Positions 16,468-25,350 of a DNA stretch of 40,988 nt are shown one piece after another (positions within the stretch are counted from its first letter, which is position 1; each line of letters begins with the position of its first letter). The DNA lies in NCBI GenBank assembly GCA_005878095.1, contig VBNH01000114.1:1-40988 (forward strand), written 5' to 3'. The notes beneath the pieces were generated by a model. That model searched no databases, was not told the DNA's origin, and saw only the letters and a list, made by a program, of their open reading frames with translations. Origin of the DNA: Gammaproteobacteria bacterium. GTDB taxonomy: Bacteria > Pseudomonadota > Gammaproteobacteria > Steroidobacterales > Steroidobacteraceae. The position numbers and the translations under genes are program-made.

Positions 16468-18363
16468 TCACCTCAGGGGAGCGTTGGCCGGTGCTGCTCG
16501 CCGCCGGCGACGCCACGCGGCCAGGAGCAGCGCCACCACGGCGAACAGCGCCGGCACCACGATGATGTTGATGATCTTGAGGGTCGCGCCCAGGGCCTTG
16601 ATATCCGCGTCCAGCCCGGCACGCACGGCGCGCAGCTCCTTGCGGATGCGCAGCTTCTCGGTCTGAAAGTGCTCGATTTCCTGCTCCTGCTCGGGTGTGA
16701 GGATGAGCGCCGACTGCTTGCCGCCCTTGGACCGCAGCGCGGTGAGCTTGTCTTCCGTTTCGCGCAACTGCTGCTCGAGCTCCTGCTCCTTCGCCCGGAA
16801 GCGGTCAGTTGCCGCACGCCGCAGTTTTTCCACGCGCTCGAACGGTCGCGTGAACGAGGCGCGGCCGCGCACGCTGATGAGGTCGGTGCTGCCGGCGAGA
16901 TTATCGAGCGCGTTCTGCACCAGGTCGCCGTTGCTCGCCCACGCCTGGGCGAGGCGCTGGCCGAAGAAGCTCTGTTCACGCACCCACAGATAATCGGACA
17001 GCAGGTCCGTGTCGGCGAACACGACCAGACTGAGAGGTCGTGCGGATTCCTTCAGGGCGCTCTGGCCGGCGGGCAGCGTCACGCCCGCCGGCGGGCCCGC
17101 CGGGAAGGCGCTGTGCACGTTGCCGCTGATGCGCGCGGCGATCGTGTAACGTCGGCCGGTGGGCTTGAATCCGTCGCGCAGCGTGGCGGGATCGAACAGC
17201 ATGCGGAAGCGTGCGGCCGGCAGTACTTGCGCGTCGCGGCTCGACTGCAACAGCGGCTCGAAATGCACCTTCGTGTCCTTGACGGGCTCGAGGTAGCCGG
17301 CGGTGGCCACGTTGACGTTCGACAGTCCGGCGGTGATCACGTCGGAGGCCGTGAAGCTGCCCTTGTCGAGCCCGAGCACACCCAGGTGCTCGACCGGCGG
17401 CTCTCCCTGGCGCATGGTCACCGACAAGGCGTGCGCACGGTCGGCGACCACCTCGCCCGGGTTGAACTGCACGCCCCAGGCGCTGAGCAGTGCGGTGAGG
17501 TGCGATGACTTGTCCGCGCCCATGGCCGCCATCGGATTGCCCGCCTCGGCGCCGGACTGATCGGACTGCGCGAGTGGGTCGACGAACACCAGCAGGTGTC
17601 CGCCGCGCAGTACGTACTGGTCGATGGCGAATTGCGTCGCCGGGGACAGGTTCTTCGGGTGCACCAGCACCAGCACGTTCACGTCCGGCTCGATGCGGGT
17701 CGCGGTCGGCTCGAGCGGCCGCAGCTCAAAGAGCTGCTGCGCCTCGCTGTACACGACCCACGGTTCGCGCATCTGACCGGTCTGCGGATCGAAGCCCGGA
17801 CCCATCGGCAGCGACGACAGCCAGGCCACCACCGGCTTCTTGGGGTTGGCGAGCTGATAGACGAGCTTGACGACGTCGTACTCGAGGAACTGCTCCTTGT
17901 TGGGATCGAAGAACTCGATTGCCGCGCGGCCGTCGGTGGAGTTGGTTCCGGCAAGGCCGAAGTAGAACTGCGTACCGCTGGCTCCCACCGCAGTGCCGCG
18001 CACGCCGAGCTCGGAGGCGCGGTCCTCCTCCTCCGAGAACGGCTGCGGATCGATCACGTGCAGGCGCAGCCGGCCGCCGGAGCGCGCCGCGAGTTCCTCG
18101 ACGAACTCGCGCACCCGCACGCCGTAGGTTTTCAGCTGTGGCAGCTGCGCCGCGGTCTTTTCCGAGAAGTAGAAATACAGGTTGATCGGCTCCTTGATGC
18201 TGGCGAGGATCCGGTCGGTTCCCGCGGCGGTGGTGTAGAGACGATTCTGCGTGAGATCCAGCCGCCAGCCGCGCAGCGCGTGGTTGAACAGTATCGTGAG
18301 GCCGATGAACAGCAGCGCGAGTGCCAGGAGCGTGCCGCCGCCGAGTGTCGAGCGTTTGTTCAT
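16468..18363 (-). CDS. GldG-like ABC-transporter auxiliary protein
   Basis: This 631-residue protein has an N-terminal membrane helix (LLALALLFIGLTILFNHAL), a large periplasmic region of the GldG/ABC-auxiliary type (LDLTQNRLYTTAAGTDRIL, then a Rossmann-like part with GHLLVFVDPLAQ), a charged coiled coil at about residues 525-590 (RAKEQELEQQLRETEDKL) and a second membrane helix near the C-terminus followed by a basic tail. In Bacteroidota, GldG works with GldA and GldF in gliding; relatives in proteobacteria have unknown cargo. ATG at 18363 overlaps the permease stop as ATGA. Confidence 0.85.
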   Translation of the reverse strand: MNKRSTLGGGTLLALALLFIGLTILFNHALRGWRLDLTQNRLYTTAAGTDRILASIKEPINLYFYFSEKTAAQLPQLKTYGVRVREFVEELAARSGGRLRLHVIDPQPFSEEEDRASELGVRGTAVGASGTQFYFGLAGTNSTDGRAAIEFFDPNKEQFLEYDVVKLVYQLANPKKPVVAWLSSLPMGPGFDPQTGQMREPWVVYSEAQQLFELRPLEPTATRIEPDVNVLVLVHPKNLSPATQFAIDQYVLRGGHLLVFVDPLAQSDQSGAEAGNPMAAMGADKSSHLTALLSAWGVQFNPGEVVADRAHALSVTMRQGEPPVEHLGVLGLDKGSFTASDVITAGLSNVNVATAGYLEPVKDTKVHFEPLLQSSRDAQVLPAARFRMLFDPATLRDGFKPTGRRYTIAARISGNVHSAFPAGPPAGVTLPAGQSALKESARPLSLVVFADTDLLSDYLWVREQSFFGQRLAQAWASNGDLVQNALDNLAGSTDLISVRGRASFTRPFERVEKLRRAATDRFRAKEQELEQQLRETEDKLTALRSKGGKQSALILTPEQEQEIEHFQTEKLRIRKELRAVRAGLDADIKALGATLKIINIIVVPALFAVVALLLAAWRRRRRAAPANAPLR

Positions 18364-19094
18364 AGGTCTTTACGCAGGTTCAGCGCGATCGCGGTCGCCA
18401 GCAGGAAGAAACCGATCAGCATCGCGAAGTACAGCAGGTCGCGCACGTCGATGACCCCCTTGGCGATGGACTCGAAATGGGTGAGGAACGACAGCGAGGC
18501 GATCGCATCCACCAGCGCCTGCGGTGCCCAGCTGCGAAAGACATCGAGCACCAGGGGGAAGCCGGCCAGCAGGAACACGAAGCACCCCGCCACGCCGAGG
18601 ATGAACGCCACCACCTGGTTGCGCGTCAGCGCCGACATGCACGAACCGATGGCGAGAAAGCCGCCGGCGAGCAGCAGGCTGCCGAGGTAGGCGGCCAGGA
18701 TCGCGCCGTTGTCGGGACTGCCCAGGTAGTCGACCGTGATCCACAGCGGGAAAGTGAGCGCCAGCGCGAGCGCGGTGAATATCCAGGCGGCGAGAAACTT
18801 GCCGAGCACCGCGTCCCACAGTTCCACCGGCTGGGTCATCAGCAGCTCGATGCTGCCGGACTTGCGCTCCTCGGCCCACAGCTTCATCGAGATCGCCGGA
18901 ATCAGGAACAGGTACAGCCAGGGGTGGAAGGTGAAGAACGGGTCGAGATCCGCCTGGCCGCGCTCATAGAAGCCCCCCAGGTAGAGGGTGAAGGCGTTGG
19001 CCAGCACCAGGAAGATGAGTATGAAAACGTACGCCAGCGGCGTCGCGAAGTAACTCGCGAGTTCGCGGCGCATGATGATGCCCACGTTGCGCAT
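18360..19094 (-). CDS. GldF-like ABC transporter permease
   Basis: This 244-residue ABC-2 type permease has about six membrane helices, including YVFILIFLVLANAFTLYLGG, ALTFPLWITV and LLYFAMLIGFFLLATAIAL. The loop with MKLWAEERKSGSIELLMTQP is characteristic of this permease subfamily. ATG at 19094 (MRNVGIIMRREL) is chosen; the much longer open frame upstream is shadow of the ATPase gene. A second Met eight codons in is an alternative start. It lies 14 nt after the ATPase stop and overlaps the GldG-like gene, so the four genes form one operon. Confidence 0.88.
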   Translation of the reverse strand: MRNVGIIMRRELASYFATPLAYVFILIFLVLANAFTLYLGGFYERGQADLDPFFTFHPWLYLFLIPAISMKLWAEERKSGSIELLMTQPVELWDAVLGKFLAAWIFTALALALTFPLWITVDYLGSPDNGAILAAYLGSLLLAGGFLAIGSCMSALTRNQVVAFILGVAGCFVFLLAGFPLVLDVFRSWAPQALVDAIASLSFLTHFESIAKGVIDVRDLLYFAMLIGFFLLATAIALNLRKDL

Positions 19095-19108
19095 GATCCC
19101 GACGATCC

Positions 19109-20032
19109 TCAGGCGGTGATGCTGCGGAACACCTCGTCGAGGCGCCCGGACTCCAGGTGCAGTTCCTTCAGCTTCAGTCCCTGGCGTGCGGCGAGCTCGG
19201 AAAGGGCCGGCAGAATGGTGGCACCGGAACGCGGCAGGGCGGTGAGCCGCGCATCGCGCTCGCTCACCTCGACCTGCGCGACCGCGGGCAGCCCCGCCAC
19301 GGCGTCGCGGGCAGCGGCGAGCTGGCGGGGCTCCTCGAGCTGCATGGACACGGCGTTGTGATAGCGCGAGCGGGCGGCGAGCCCGGCGGGGGTGTCGTCG
19401 GCGACGATGCGACCGCGGGAGATGATGATCGCCCGGGTGCACACCGCGTCGACCTCCTCGAGAATGTGCGTGGAAATGACGATGATCTTGTCGCGCGCCA
19501 TGTCGTTGATGAGCGTGCGCACCTCGTGCTTCTGGTTGGGATCGAGGCCGTCGGTGGGCTCATCGAGAATCAGCACCGGCGGGTCGTGCACGATCGCCTG
19601 GGCGAGGCCCACGCGGCGGCGAAAGCCCTTGGAGAGCGTCTCGATGGTCTGGTCGAGTACGCCGCCGAGCTGCAGGTGCTCGATGACGTGCGCCAGTCGC
19701 TGCTCACGGCGCGCGCCCTCGAGCGCGCGCAGGTCCGCAATGAACGCCAGGAAACGCCGCACCGTCATCTCGCCGTAGCTCGGCGCTCCCTCGGGAAGAT
19801 AGCCGAGGGCCGCCTTGGCCGCGAGCGGCTCGCGCGCGACGTCGTGACCGCAGATGTTGGCGCTGCCGGAAGTCGGCGTGACGAACCCGGCGAGCATGCG
19901 CATGGTGGTGGTCTTGCCGGCGCCGTTGGGTCCGAGGAAGCCGAGCACCTCGCCCGGGCCGACCTGAAAGCTCACGTCTTCCACCGCCGTGAGCGAGTCG
20001 TAGTGTTTGGTCAGGCGTTCGGTCTTGATCAT
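19109..20032 (-). CDS. GldA-like ABC transporter ATP-binding protein
   Basis: This 307-residue ATPase subunit has Walker A at residues 34-41 (GPNGAGKT), the ABC signature at 133-137 (LSKGF, followed by RRRVGLAQA), Walker B at 153-158 (VLILDE) and the H-loop His189 (ISTHILEEV). A C-terminal domain of about 90 residues follows, as usual for ABC-2 exporters of this group. It powers the GldF-like permease encoded next. The ATG at 20032 has only a weak ribosome site. It is the first gene of the operon; an AT-rich stretch about 100 nt upstream may carry its promoter. Confidence 0.92.
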   Translation of the reverse strand: MIKTERLTKHYDSLTAVEDVSFQVGPGEVLGFLGPNGAGKTTTMRMLAGFVTPTSGSANICGHDVAREPLAAKAALGYLPEGAPSYGEMTVRRFLAFIADLRALEGARREQRLAHVIEHLQLGGVLDQTIETLSKGFRRRVGLAQAIVHDPPVLILDEPTDGLDPNQKHEVRTLINDMARDKIIVISTHILEEVDAVCTRAIIISRGRIVADDTPAGLAARSRYHNAVSMQLEEPRQLAAARDAVAGLPAVAQVEVSERDARLTALPRSGATILPALSELAARQGLKLKELHLESGRLDEVFRSITA

Positions 20033-20126
20033 GGGATGGAATCCAGAGGCAGAGACGGCGTGAAAGTTCCCATCGCTTTCAAAGCGCGCGATTTTGACCG
20101 GGGCGTGGCGCAGAATTCAACTACAG

Positions 20127-20156
20127 ATAAATTCAAGTTTGATATCGGAGTGTTAA
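20127..20156 (-). promoter_or_regulatory. possible promoter of the Gld-type ABC operon
   Basis: This is the most AT-rich patch of a 218-nt gap (20033-20250) in otherwise GC-rich DNA. On the minus strand TTAACA (20156-20151) is followed after 18 nt by ATTTAT (20132-20127). The match to a sigma-70 promoter is moderate at -35 and weak at -10. No gene is seen in the gap. Confidence 0.25.
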
Positions 20157-20250
20157 GATTGATACTTCATGTTGTATCGAGGGAGGCGCCGGTGAGCGTC
20201 ATCGAGGGCCGCCATGGACGCAGCGCCGCCGAGCATCGCGGCCGCGCGAA

Positions 20251-20841
20251 CTAACTGAAGCGCCGCCGCGTCCGCCAGTACAGGATGCACAGCGCGCCGC
20301 CGAGCATGCCGCCCAGATGGGCGAAGTGCGCCACGCCCTGCTGTCGGCCGGTCACGCCGAAGAACAGCTCGAGCAGGCCGTACACGGTCACGAACAGCCA
20401 CGCCGGCATCGGAATGGGCGGAAACAGCAGGATGATGCGCTGCCTGGGGAAATACCAGGCAAAGGCGAGCAGCACGCCGAACACCCCTCCCGAGGCACCG
20501 ATCACTTCCTCCTGCGCGCCGGAGCCACTCTGCACCAGCAGCTGTGTCAGCGCCGCGGTGAGCACGCACACCAGGTAGAACATCACCACGCGCCGGCCCC
20601 CCCAGTACGCCTCCAGCGCGCGGCCGAACATGAACAGCGCGAACATGTTGAAGAAAATGTGGACCAGGTTGCCGTGCAGGAAGGCGTAGCTGATCAGCTG
20701 CCAGGGTCTGAACAGCGGGCTGCCGAGCGGCCACAGCGCAAACAATCCGGCCATTAGATCGGGGGCCAGCTGTTGCAGCAGGAACACCGCGACGTTGACG
20801 AGGATCAGAGCCCGCGTGGCAGGCGGCAGCAGACTGAGCAT
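20251..20841 (-). CDS. rhomboid family intramembrane serine protease
   Basis: This 196-residue integral membrane protease cleaves substrates within or near the membrane. It has about six helices. The serine motif is GASGGVFG with Ser117 as nucleophile. The catalytic histidine is likely His175 (AHFAHLGGMLGG), and the HGNLVHIFFNM segment supplies the conserved His/Asn of the second helix. Length is that of minimal bacterial rhomboids. ATG at 20841 is the only reasonable start. It sits between a MocR-type regulator gene and the ABC operon, all on the minus strand, with gaps of 89 and 218 nt, so it may be transcribed on its own. Substrate unknown. Confidence 0.92.
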   Translation of the reverse strand: MLSLLPPATRALILVNVAVFLLQQLAPDLMAGLFALWPLGSPLFRPWQLISYAFLHGNLVHIFFNMFALFMFGRALEAYWGGRRVVMFYLVCVLTAALTQLLVQSGSGAQEEVIGASGGVFGVLLAFAWYFPRQRIILLFPPIPMPAWLFVTVYGLLELFFGVTGRQQGVAHFAHLGGMLGGALCILYWRTRRRFS

Positions 20842-20930
20842 CCAGCCATTTTAACCGGTGTTGAATCCTGGCCGGTCTTAAATCCGCCGCTGCAGAAAAA
20901 CCAGATTCAGCCAGCGGTCGAATTCGTTCG

Positions 20931-22331
20931 TCAGGCCGCGCGCAGCGACTCGCGCAGGAACTGCACCAGCGGCGGGCTGTTGCTGTGGGCGACGTTGAAG
21001 CGCAGCCACTGGCCGCAGCCCTGTGCGGCGGAGAACAGCGAGCCGCGCGCCAGCAGGATCGAGTGATCGCGGGCGCGCCGCACCAGCTCGGCGACCGGGG
21101 CGGATTCGGGCACCCGGCCCCAGAGGAAGATGCCTTCGCCCGGCGCCGGCTCGAACTCGATGCCCGCGGAGGCGAGCGCGGCACGCGTATCGCGCCGCAG
21201 CCGCGCCAGCCGCGCGCGCGTCTGCTCCACGTGGCGCTTGTAGCGCCCGCTATCGAGGACCTCGGACACGTAGCACTCGAGCAGCGTCGAGCCCGAGAGC
21301 ACCGACAGGACCTTGCGCTGCACGAGTTGCGCGATGAGCGCGGCGTCGGCGGCGATGAAACCCACGCGCAGTGCCGGCCCGATCAGCTTGGTGTAGCTGC
21401 CGACGTAGATGACGTGGCGCAGCGCGTCGATCTGCGCCAGACGCACCGCACTGCCGGTGTACAGGTCCCCGTACACATCGTCTTCCACCAGCGCAAACCC
21501 GAACTGCTCCGCCAGCGAGAGAATGCGGTGGCAGTGCGCCGGGTCGGCGCTCGAGCCGGTCGGGTTGTGCACCAGGGTCTGCATGAAAAAGGCGCGCGGC
21601 CGGTGCGCGCGGGCCGCCGCTTCCAGCGCCGCGAGATCCGGGCCGTCGGCATGACGCGGCACGGGAATCAGCCGCACGTGCTGCGCGCGCAGCTGCTCGA
21701 ACAATACGAAGTAGCCGGGATCCTCCACCAGCACCGCGTCCCCGGGTGAGAGCAGCATGCGTGCCAGCAGGTCGAAGGCGTGCGAGGCGCCGTAGGTGGT
21801 GAGGATGTTGGCGGCTGCCGCGGCGATGCCGTGCTGTACCAGGCGCGCGGCGATCTGCTCGCGCAGCTCACCCAGTCCCTCCGCCGGGCACGGCAGCCAC
21901 GGCCGGGTACGCCGGCCGCGCAGCAGGCGCGTCAGCACGCCAGCCGAGCCGGCCTCCAGCAACCAGCTCTCCGGCAGGAAGCCCGAGCCGGCGGCGATGA
22001 CATCCCCGCGTTGCTGCAGGCACTGGCGCGCGAGCTCCAGGGCATCCGAGCCGAGCTCCGGCAGGGCTTCGATGGCCGCGAGCGGCGCCGACAGCAGGCG
22101 CTGGGTGACGAAGAATCCGCGCCCGGCGCGCGGCTCGATCACCCCGCGGGCGACCAGCCGGTCGTAGGCGTCCACCACCGTGAAGGGGCTGGCGCCGACC
22201 TGGCGGGCGAGCTTGCGAATCGACGGCAGGCGCGCGCCCGCCGGCAGCTGCCCGTGCCGCACCAGCTGCGTGACGCGCTCGCAGATCTGATCGACCAGCG
22301 GCTGGTGCGAATCGCGGCTCAGCTCGAACAT
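20931..22331 (-). CDS. MocR-type GntR regulator with aminotransferase domain
   Basis: This 466-residue protein starts with a GntR winged helix (residues 1-75; LPAGARLPSIRKLARQVGAS) followed by a fold-type I aminotransferase domain. PLP-site residues are visible: Asn256 (HNPTGS), Asp284/Tyr287 (VEDDVYGD) and the Schiff-base lysine Lys315 (GSYTKLIGPALRVGF). Family members usually regulate PLP, GABA or amino-acid genes and bind PLP as effector. The start has AAGGG 5 nt upstream. The gene follows the LysE-type exporter by 25 nt on the same strand, suggesting it controls amino-acid export, an inference from context. Confidence 0.92.
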   Translation of the reverse strand: MFELSRDSHQPLVDQICERVTQLVRHGQLPAGARLPSIRKLARQVGASPFTVVDAYDRLVARGVIEPRAGRGFFVTQRLLSAPLAAIEALPELGSDALELARQCLQQRGDVIAAGSGFLPESWLLEAGSAGVLTRLLRGRRTRPWLPCPAEGLGELREQIAARLVQHGIAAAAANILTTYGASHAFDLLARMLLSPGDAVLVEDPGYFVLFEQLRAQHVRLIPVPRHADGPDLAALEAAARAHRPRAFFMQTLVHNPTGSSADPAHCHRILSLAEQFGFALVEDDVYGDLYTGSAVRLAQIDALRHVIYVGSYTKLIGPALRVGFIAADAALIAQLVQRKVLSVLSGSTLLECYVSEVLDSGRYKRHVEQTRARLARLRRDTRAALASAGIEFEPAPGEGIFLWGRVPESAPVAELVRRARDHSILLARGSLFSAAQGCGQWLRFNVAHSNSPPLVQFLRESLRAA

Positions 22332-22356
22332 GAGAACCCTTGGCGTCCGGCTCGCC

Positions 22357-22944
22357 TCACCTCACCATCATGACGGCCGTCGTGGCCAACGCAAGGGCCA
22401 TGGCGAGGTTGAATGCCAGGCGCCCGCGCGGGGCGGCGAGCAGGCCGCGCAGCGAGCTGCCGAACAGCGCCCAGACCGTCATGCACGGCACTCCGATGCC
22501 CTCCATGATTCCCGCCATATAGCCGCCGCGCAGCAGCAGTCCGAGCTCCTGCGGCAGAAACAGGGTCGCCGCGGTCACCGTCATCACCCACGCCTTGGGG
22601 TTGAGGAACTGGAACATCGCGGCCTCGAGGAAGGTCACCGGCCGGCGGCCCGCGCGCGCCTCGGTGTCGCTGTGACCGAGCAGCCGCCAGCCGAGATACA
22701 GCAGGTACGCCGCGCCCACCCAGCCGAGCGTGCGCTGCAGCGCCGGCCAGCGGGCGAACAGCGCGGAGAGGCCTGCGCACACCGCGAGCAGCTGCACTAC
22801 GAATCCGCCACCGACGCCCAGGATGTGCGGCAGCGTGCGCCGCAAACCGAAGTGCGCCCCCGAGGCGGTCAGCATCACATTGTTGGGCCCGGGCGTGATC
22901 GACATGACGAAGGTATAGGTCACGAAGGGCAGCGGGTCGATCAT
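22357..22944 (-). CDS. LysE-family amino-acid exporter
   Basis: This 195-residue inner-membrane protein has about six helices and the LysE/RhtB hallmark near the N-terminus (SITPGPNNVMLTASGA) plus the conserved FLNPKAW segment. It would export an amino acid or related metabolite; which one cannot be told. ATG at 22944 (MIDPLPF) gives the family-typical N-terminus; an in-frame ATG at 22959 adds five residues. It is divergent from the thiolase gene and co-directional with the MocR-type regulator downstream, so the two are probably an operon. Confidence 0.88.
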   Translation of the reverse strand: MIDPLPFVTYTFVMSITPGPNNVMLTASGAHFGLRRTLPHILGVGGGFVVQLLAVCAGLSALFARWPALQRTLGWVGAAYLLYLGWRLLGHSDTEARAGRRPVTFLEAAMFQFLNPKAWVMTVTAATLFLPQELGLLLRGGYMAGIMEGIGVPCMTVWALFGSSLRGLLAAPRGRLAFNLAMALALATTAVMMVR

Positions 22945-23033
22945 GAGCGTGCGTCCCATGCGGTTACCAGGGGCGCGCCACAATGCCGCATTCCCGCACC
23001 CGCAGGGCAGATACGCCCGGGCGGCGATCTGCA

Positions 23034-23076
23034 GGTACTGTACCGGGTGCAGACCGGTACGGCGGCCACGTATCAT
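23034..23076. promoter_or_regulatory. candidate operator and -10 box between lysE-type and thiolase genes
   Basis: The divergent 140-nt gap contains a hyphenated palindrome GGTAC-T-GTACC (23034-23044) and a further GGTAC half-site at 23056-23060. A TATCAT hexamer at 23071-23076 ends 8 nt before the thiolase ATG. MocR-type regulators bind spaced short repeats of this kind, so the neighbouring regulator is a candidate. No good -35 is visible. Confidence 0.35.
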
Positions 23077-23084
23077 CCCCGCCC

Positions 23085-24287
23085 ATGGGTGAGCCGTTCA
23101 TCTGCGACGCCGCGCGCACCCCGATCGGCCGCTACGGCGGGGCGCTCGCGGCCGTGCGAACCGACGATCTCGCGGCCGTGCCGATCGCAGCGCTGCTGCG
23201 GCGCAATCCCTCGCTCGAGCCCGCCGCGATCGAGGAAGTGCTGCTCGGCTGCGCCAACCAGGCCGGTGAGGACAATCGCAACGTCGCACGCATGGCCTCG
23301 CTCCTGGCGGGACTGCCGGTGTCGGTGCCGGGCGCCACGATCAACCGCCTGTGCGGCTCGGGGCTGGATGCGGTGGCGATGGCCGCGCGCCTCATCCGCG
23401 CCGGCGAAGCGCAGGTGGTGGTGGCGGGCGGCGTCGAATCGATGTCACGCGCGCCGTTCGTGATGCCGAAGGCCGACGCCCCCTTCAGCCGCAGCGCGGA
23501 AATTCATGACACGACCATCGGCTGGCGCTTCGTCAACCCGCGCCTGCGCGAGCGTTACGGCATCGACTCGATGCCCGAGACCGGCGAGAACGTCGCCGCG
23601 CAGTTCAACATCGCGCGCGTCGACCAGGACCGCTTCGCGCTGCGCAGCCAGCAGCGCACCGCGGCCGCCTATGCCCGCGGCTTCTATGACGCGGAGCTGG
23701 TACCGGTGGAGATTGCGAGAGCCAAGGGCAAGGCGCTCGTGACGCGCGACGAGCATCCGCGGCCCGAGACCACGCTCGAGCAGCTCGCGGGGTTGCCGAC
23801 GCCGTTTCGGGCCAACGGCACGGTCACCGCCGGCAATGCCTCCGGAGTCAACGACGGCGCCTGTGCGCTCCTCATCGCCTCCGAGGAGGCGGCGCGGCGC
23901 CTCAATCTGACACCGCGCGCGCGCATCCTCGCCGCGGCCACCGCGGGCGTGGAGCCCAGGATCATGGGCATGGGCCCGTTGCCCGCCACGCGCAAGGTGC
24001 TGTCGCTCGCGCGACTCACGCTCGATGAGCTGCAGGTGATCGAGTTGAACGAGGCATTCGCGAGCCAGGCGCTCGCGGTGCTGCGTGATTTGAAGCTTGC
24101 CGACGACGCGAGCCACGTCAACCCCAACGGCGGGGCCATCGCGCTCGGCCACCCGCTCGGCATGTCCGGAGCACGGCTCGCCACCACCGCCACCTGGCAG
24201 CTCGCCGCGGTGCGCGGCCGCTATGCCCTGTGCACCATGTGCATCGGCGTGGGGCAGGGCATCGCGCTCATCCTCGAGCGCCCCTGA
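23085..24287 (+). CDS. acetyl-CoA C-acyltransferase, 3-oxoadipyl-CoA thiolase-like
   Basis: This 400-residue thiolase carries the catalytic Cys90 (NRLCGSGLDAV), the His motif NPNGGAIALGHPLG and the second Cys in LCTMCIGVGQG. Segments such as EIHDTTIGWRFVNP and GIDSMPETGENVA resemble PcaF/PaaJ-type 3-oxoadipyl-CoA thiolases of aromatic breakdown. No other pathway gene is nearby, so the specific substrate remains unproven. ATG at 23085 fits the family start; there is no Shine-Dalgarno and a -10-like box lies 8 nt upstream, so the message may be leaderless. It converges with the dehydratase gene with a 4-nt gap. Confidence 0.88.
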   Translation: MGEPFICDAARTPIGRYGGALAAVRTDDLAAVPIAALLRRNPSLEPAAIEEVLLGCANQAGEDNRNVARMASLLAGLPVSVPGATINRLCGSGLDAVAMAARLIRAGEAQVVVAGGVESMSRAPFVMPKADAPFSRSAEIHDTTIGWRFVNPRLRERYGIDSMPETGENVAAQFNIARVDQDRFALRSQQRTAAAYARGFYDAELVPVEIARAKGKALVTRDEHPRPETTLEQLAGLPTPFRANGTVTAGNASGVNDGACALLIASEEAARRLNLTPRARILAAATAGVEPRIMGMGPLPATRKVLSLARLTLDELQVIELNEAFASQALAVLRDLKLADDASHVNPNGGAIALGHPLGMSGARLATTATWQLAAVRGRYALCTMCIGVGQGIALILERP

Positions 24288-24291
24288 GCCT

Positions 24292-25269
24292 CTAGGGTGG
24301 CGGCGCACCCGCGCTCCACGGCAGCCGCTCGAGATCGAGGTTGCCGCCGCTGAGAATGAGCCCGATACGCAGGCCGCGCAGCTGCGGGGCGTCCGCAAGC
24401 AGCGCCGCATACGGCACCGCCCCCGACGGCTCGACGATGATTTTCATGACTTCCCACAGCTGGCGCATCGCGCGCACGATCGCCTCATCGGACACCGTGG
24501 TGATGTCATCGACCAGGCGGCGGATTTCCGCGAACGGTCGCTCGCCGAGCGCGCTGCGCAGGCCGTCGGCGATGGTCTCGGGCTTGAGGCTCGGCAGGAT
24601 CCGGCCGGCCCGGAACGAGCGCGCGGCATCGTCGGCGCCGGCGGGCTCGACGCCGATCACGCGGATGGCGGGCTTGAGCGTCTTGGCGGCGACCGCGGTG
24701 CCGCTCAGCAGTCCGCCCCCGCCCACCGGGCAGAGGATGAGGTCGAGATCGGGGACCTGCGTCAGCAATTCCACCGCCGCGGTCGCTTGGCCGGCCATCA
24801 CCGCGAGATCGTCATAGGGATGAATCAGGATTGCGCCGGTGGCGGCGATGAGCGCTCGCGCGCCGTCCTCGCGCGCCGCCAGCGTTGCTTCACAGTAGGT
24901 GATCTCGCCGCCGTAGCGCAACACCGCGGCGCGCTTGGCTTGCACGGTGTTGTCCGGCATCACGATGTATGCCGGAATGCCCCGCAGCCGCGCGGCGCGC
25001 GCCAGTGCGGCGGCGTGATTGCCCGAGGAATGCGTCACGACGCCGCGGCGCGCCTGCGACTCGGGCAGCGCGAATACGGCGTTGGTGGCGCCGCGCGCCT
25101 TGAAGGCGCCGCACTTCTGGAAGTTCTCGCACTTGAAGTGCAGCTGCGCACCGACCTGCGCATCGAGCGTCGCGCTCGTGAGCACGGGGGTGACGCCGAC
25201 CTTGCCGGCGATGCGCTCGCGCGCCTGCTGGATGAGATTCCAGCTGAGACCTGGGGGGCTGCCGGGCAT
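24292..25269 (-). CDS. PLP-dependent threonine/serine dehydratase
   Basis: This 325-residue fold-type II PLP enzyme has the Schiff-base lysine Lys57 (CGAFKARGATN), the substrate loop SSGNHAAALA and the phosphate-binding glycine loop PVGGGGLLSG. This is the short, single-domain form without the ACT regulatory domain, as in catabolic threonine ammonia-lyase or serine racemase-like proteins. It would turn threonine or serine into a keto acid and ammonia. The Cys-Gly-Ala segment replaces the usual TGSF before the lysine, which might shift specificity. ATG at 25269 has no clear ribosome site. The following 80-nt gap to the subtilase gene holds nothing recognisable. Confidence 0.88.
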   Translation of the reverse strand: MPGSPPGLSWNLIQQARERIAGKVGVTPVLTSATLDAQVGAQLHFKCENFQKCGAFKARGATNAVFALPESQARRGVVTHSSGNHAAALARAARLRGIPAYIVMPDNTVQAKRAAVLRYGGEITYCEATLAAREDGARALIAATGAILIHPYDDLAVMAGQATAAVELLTQVPDLDLILCPVGGGGLLSGTAVAAKTLKPAIRVIGVEPAGADDAARSFRAGRILPSLKPETIADGLRSALGERPFAEIRRLVDDITTVSDEAIVRAMRQLWEVMKIIVEPSGAVPYAALLADAPQLRGLRIGLILSGGNLDLERLPWSAGAPPP

Positions 25270-25350
25270 GGGCGCATCAGCATGGCACGCCTTGCCGGCG
25301 GGTCAAGCCGGCCGGGCCGACGCTCGAGCGGCGCGTGCTGGCAGTGCGCT

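Noticed and set aside
18360-19442. 360-codon version of the GldF-like permease
   Set aside because: Its first 116 codons overlap the ATPase gene in another frame; ATG 19094 gives the normal permease.
22983-23084. N-terminal extension of the thiolase
   Set aside because: The added residues are Arg/Gly/Thr-rich and precede the conserved thiolase start, and they would cover the divergent promoter.
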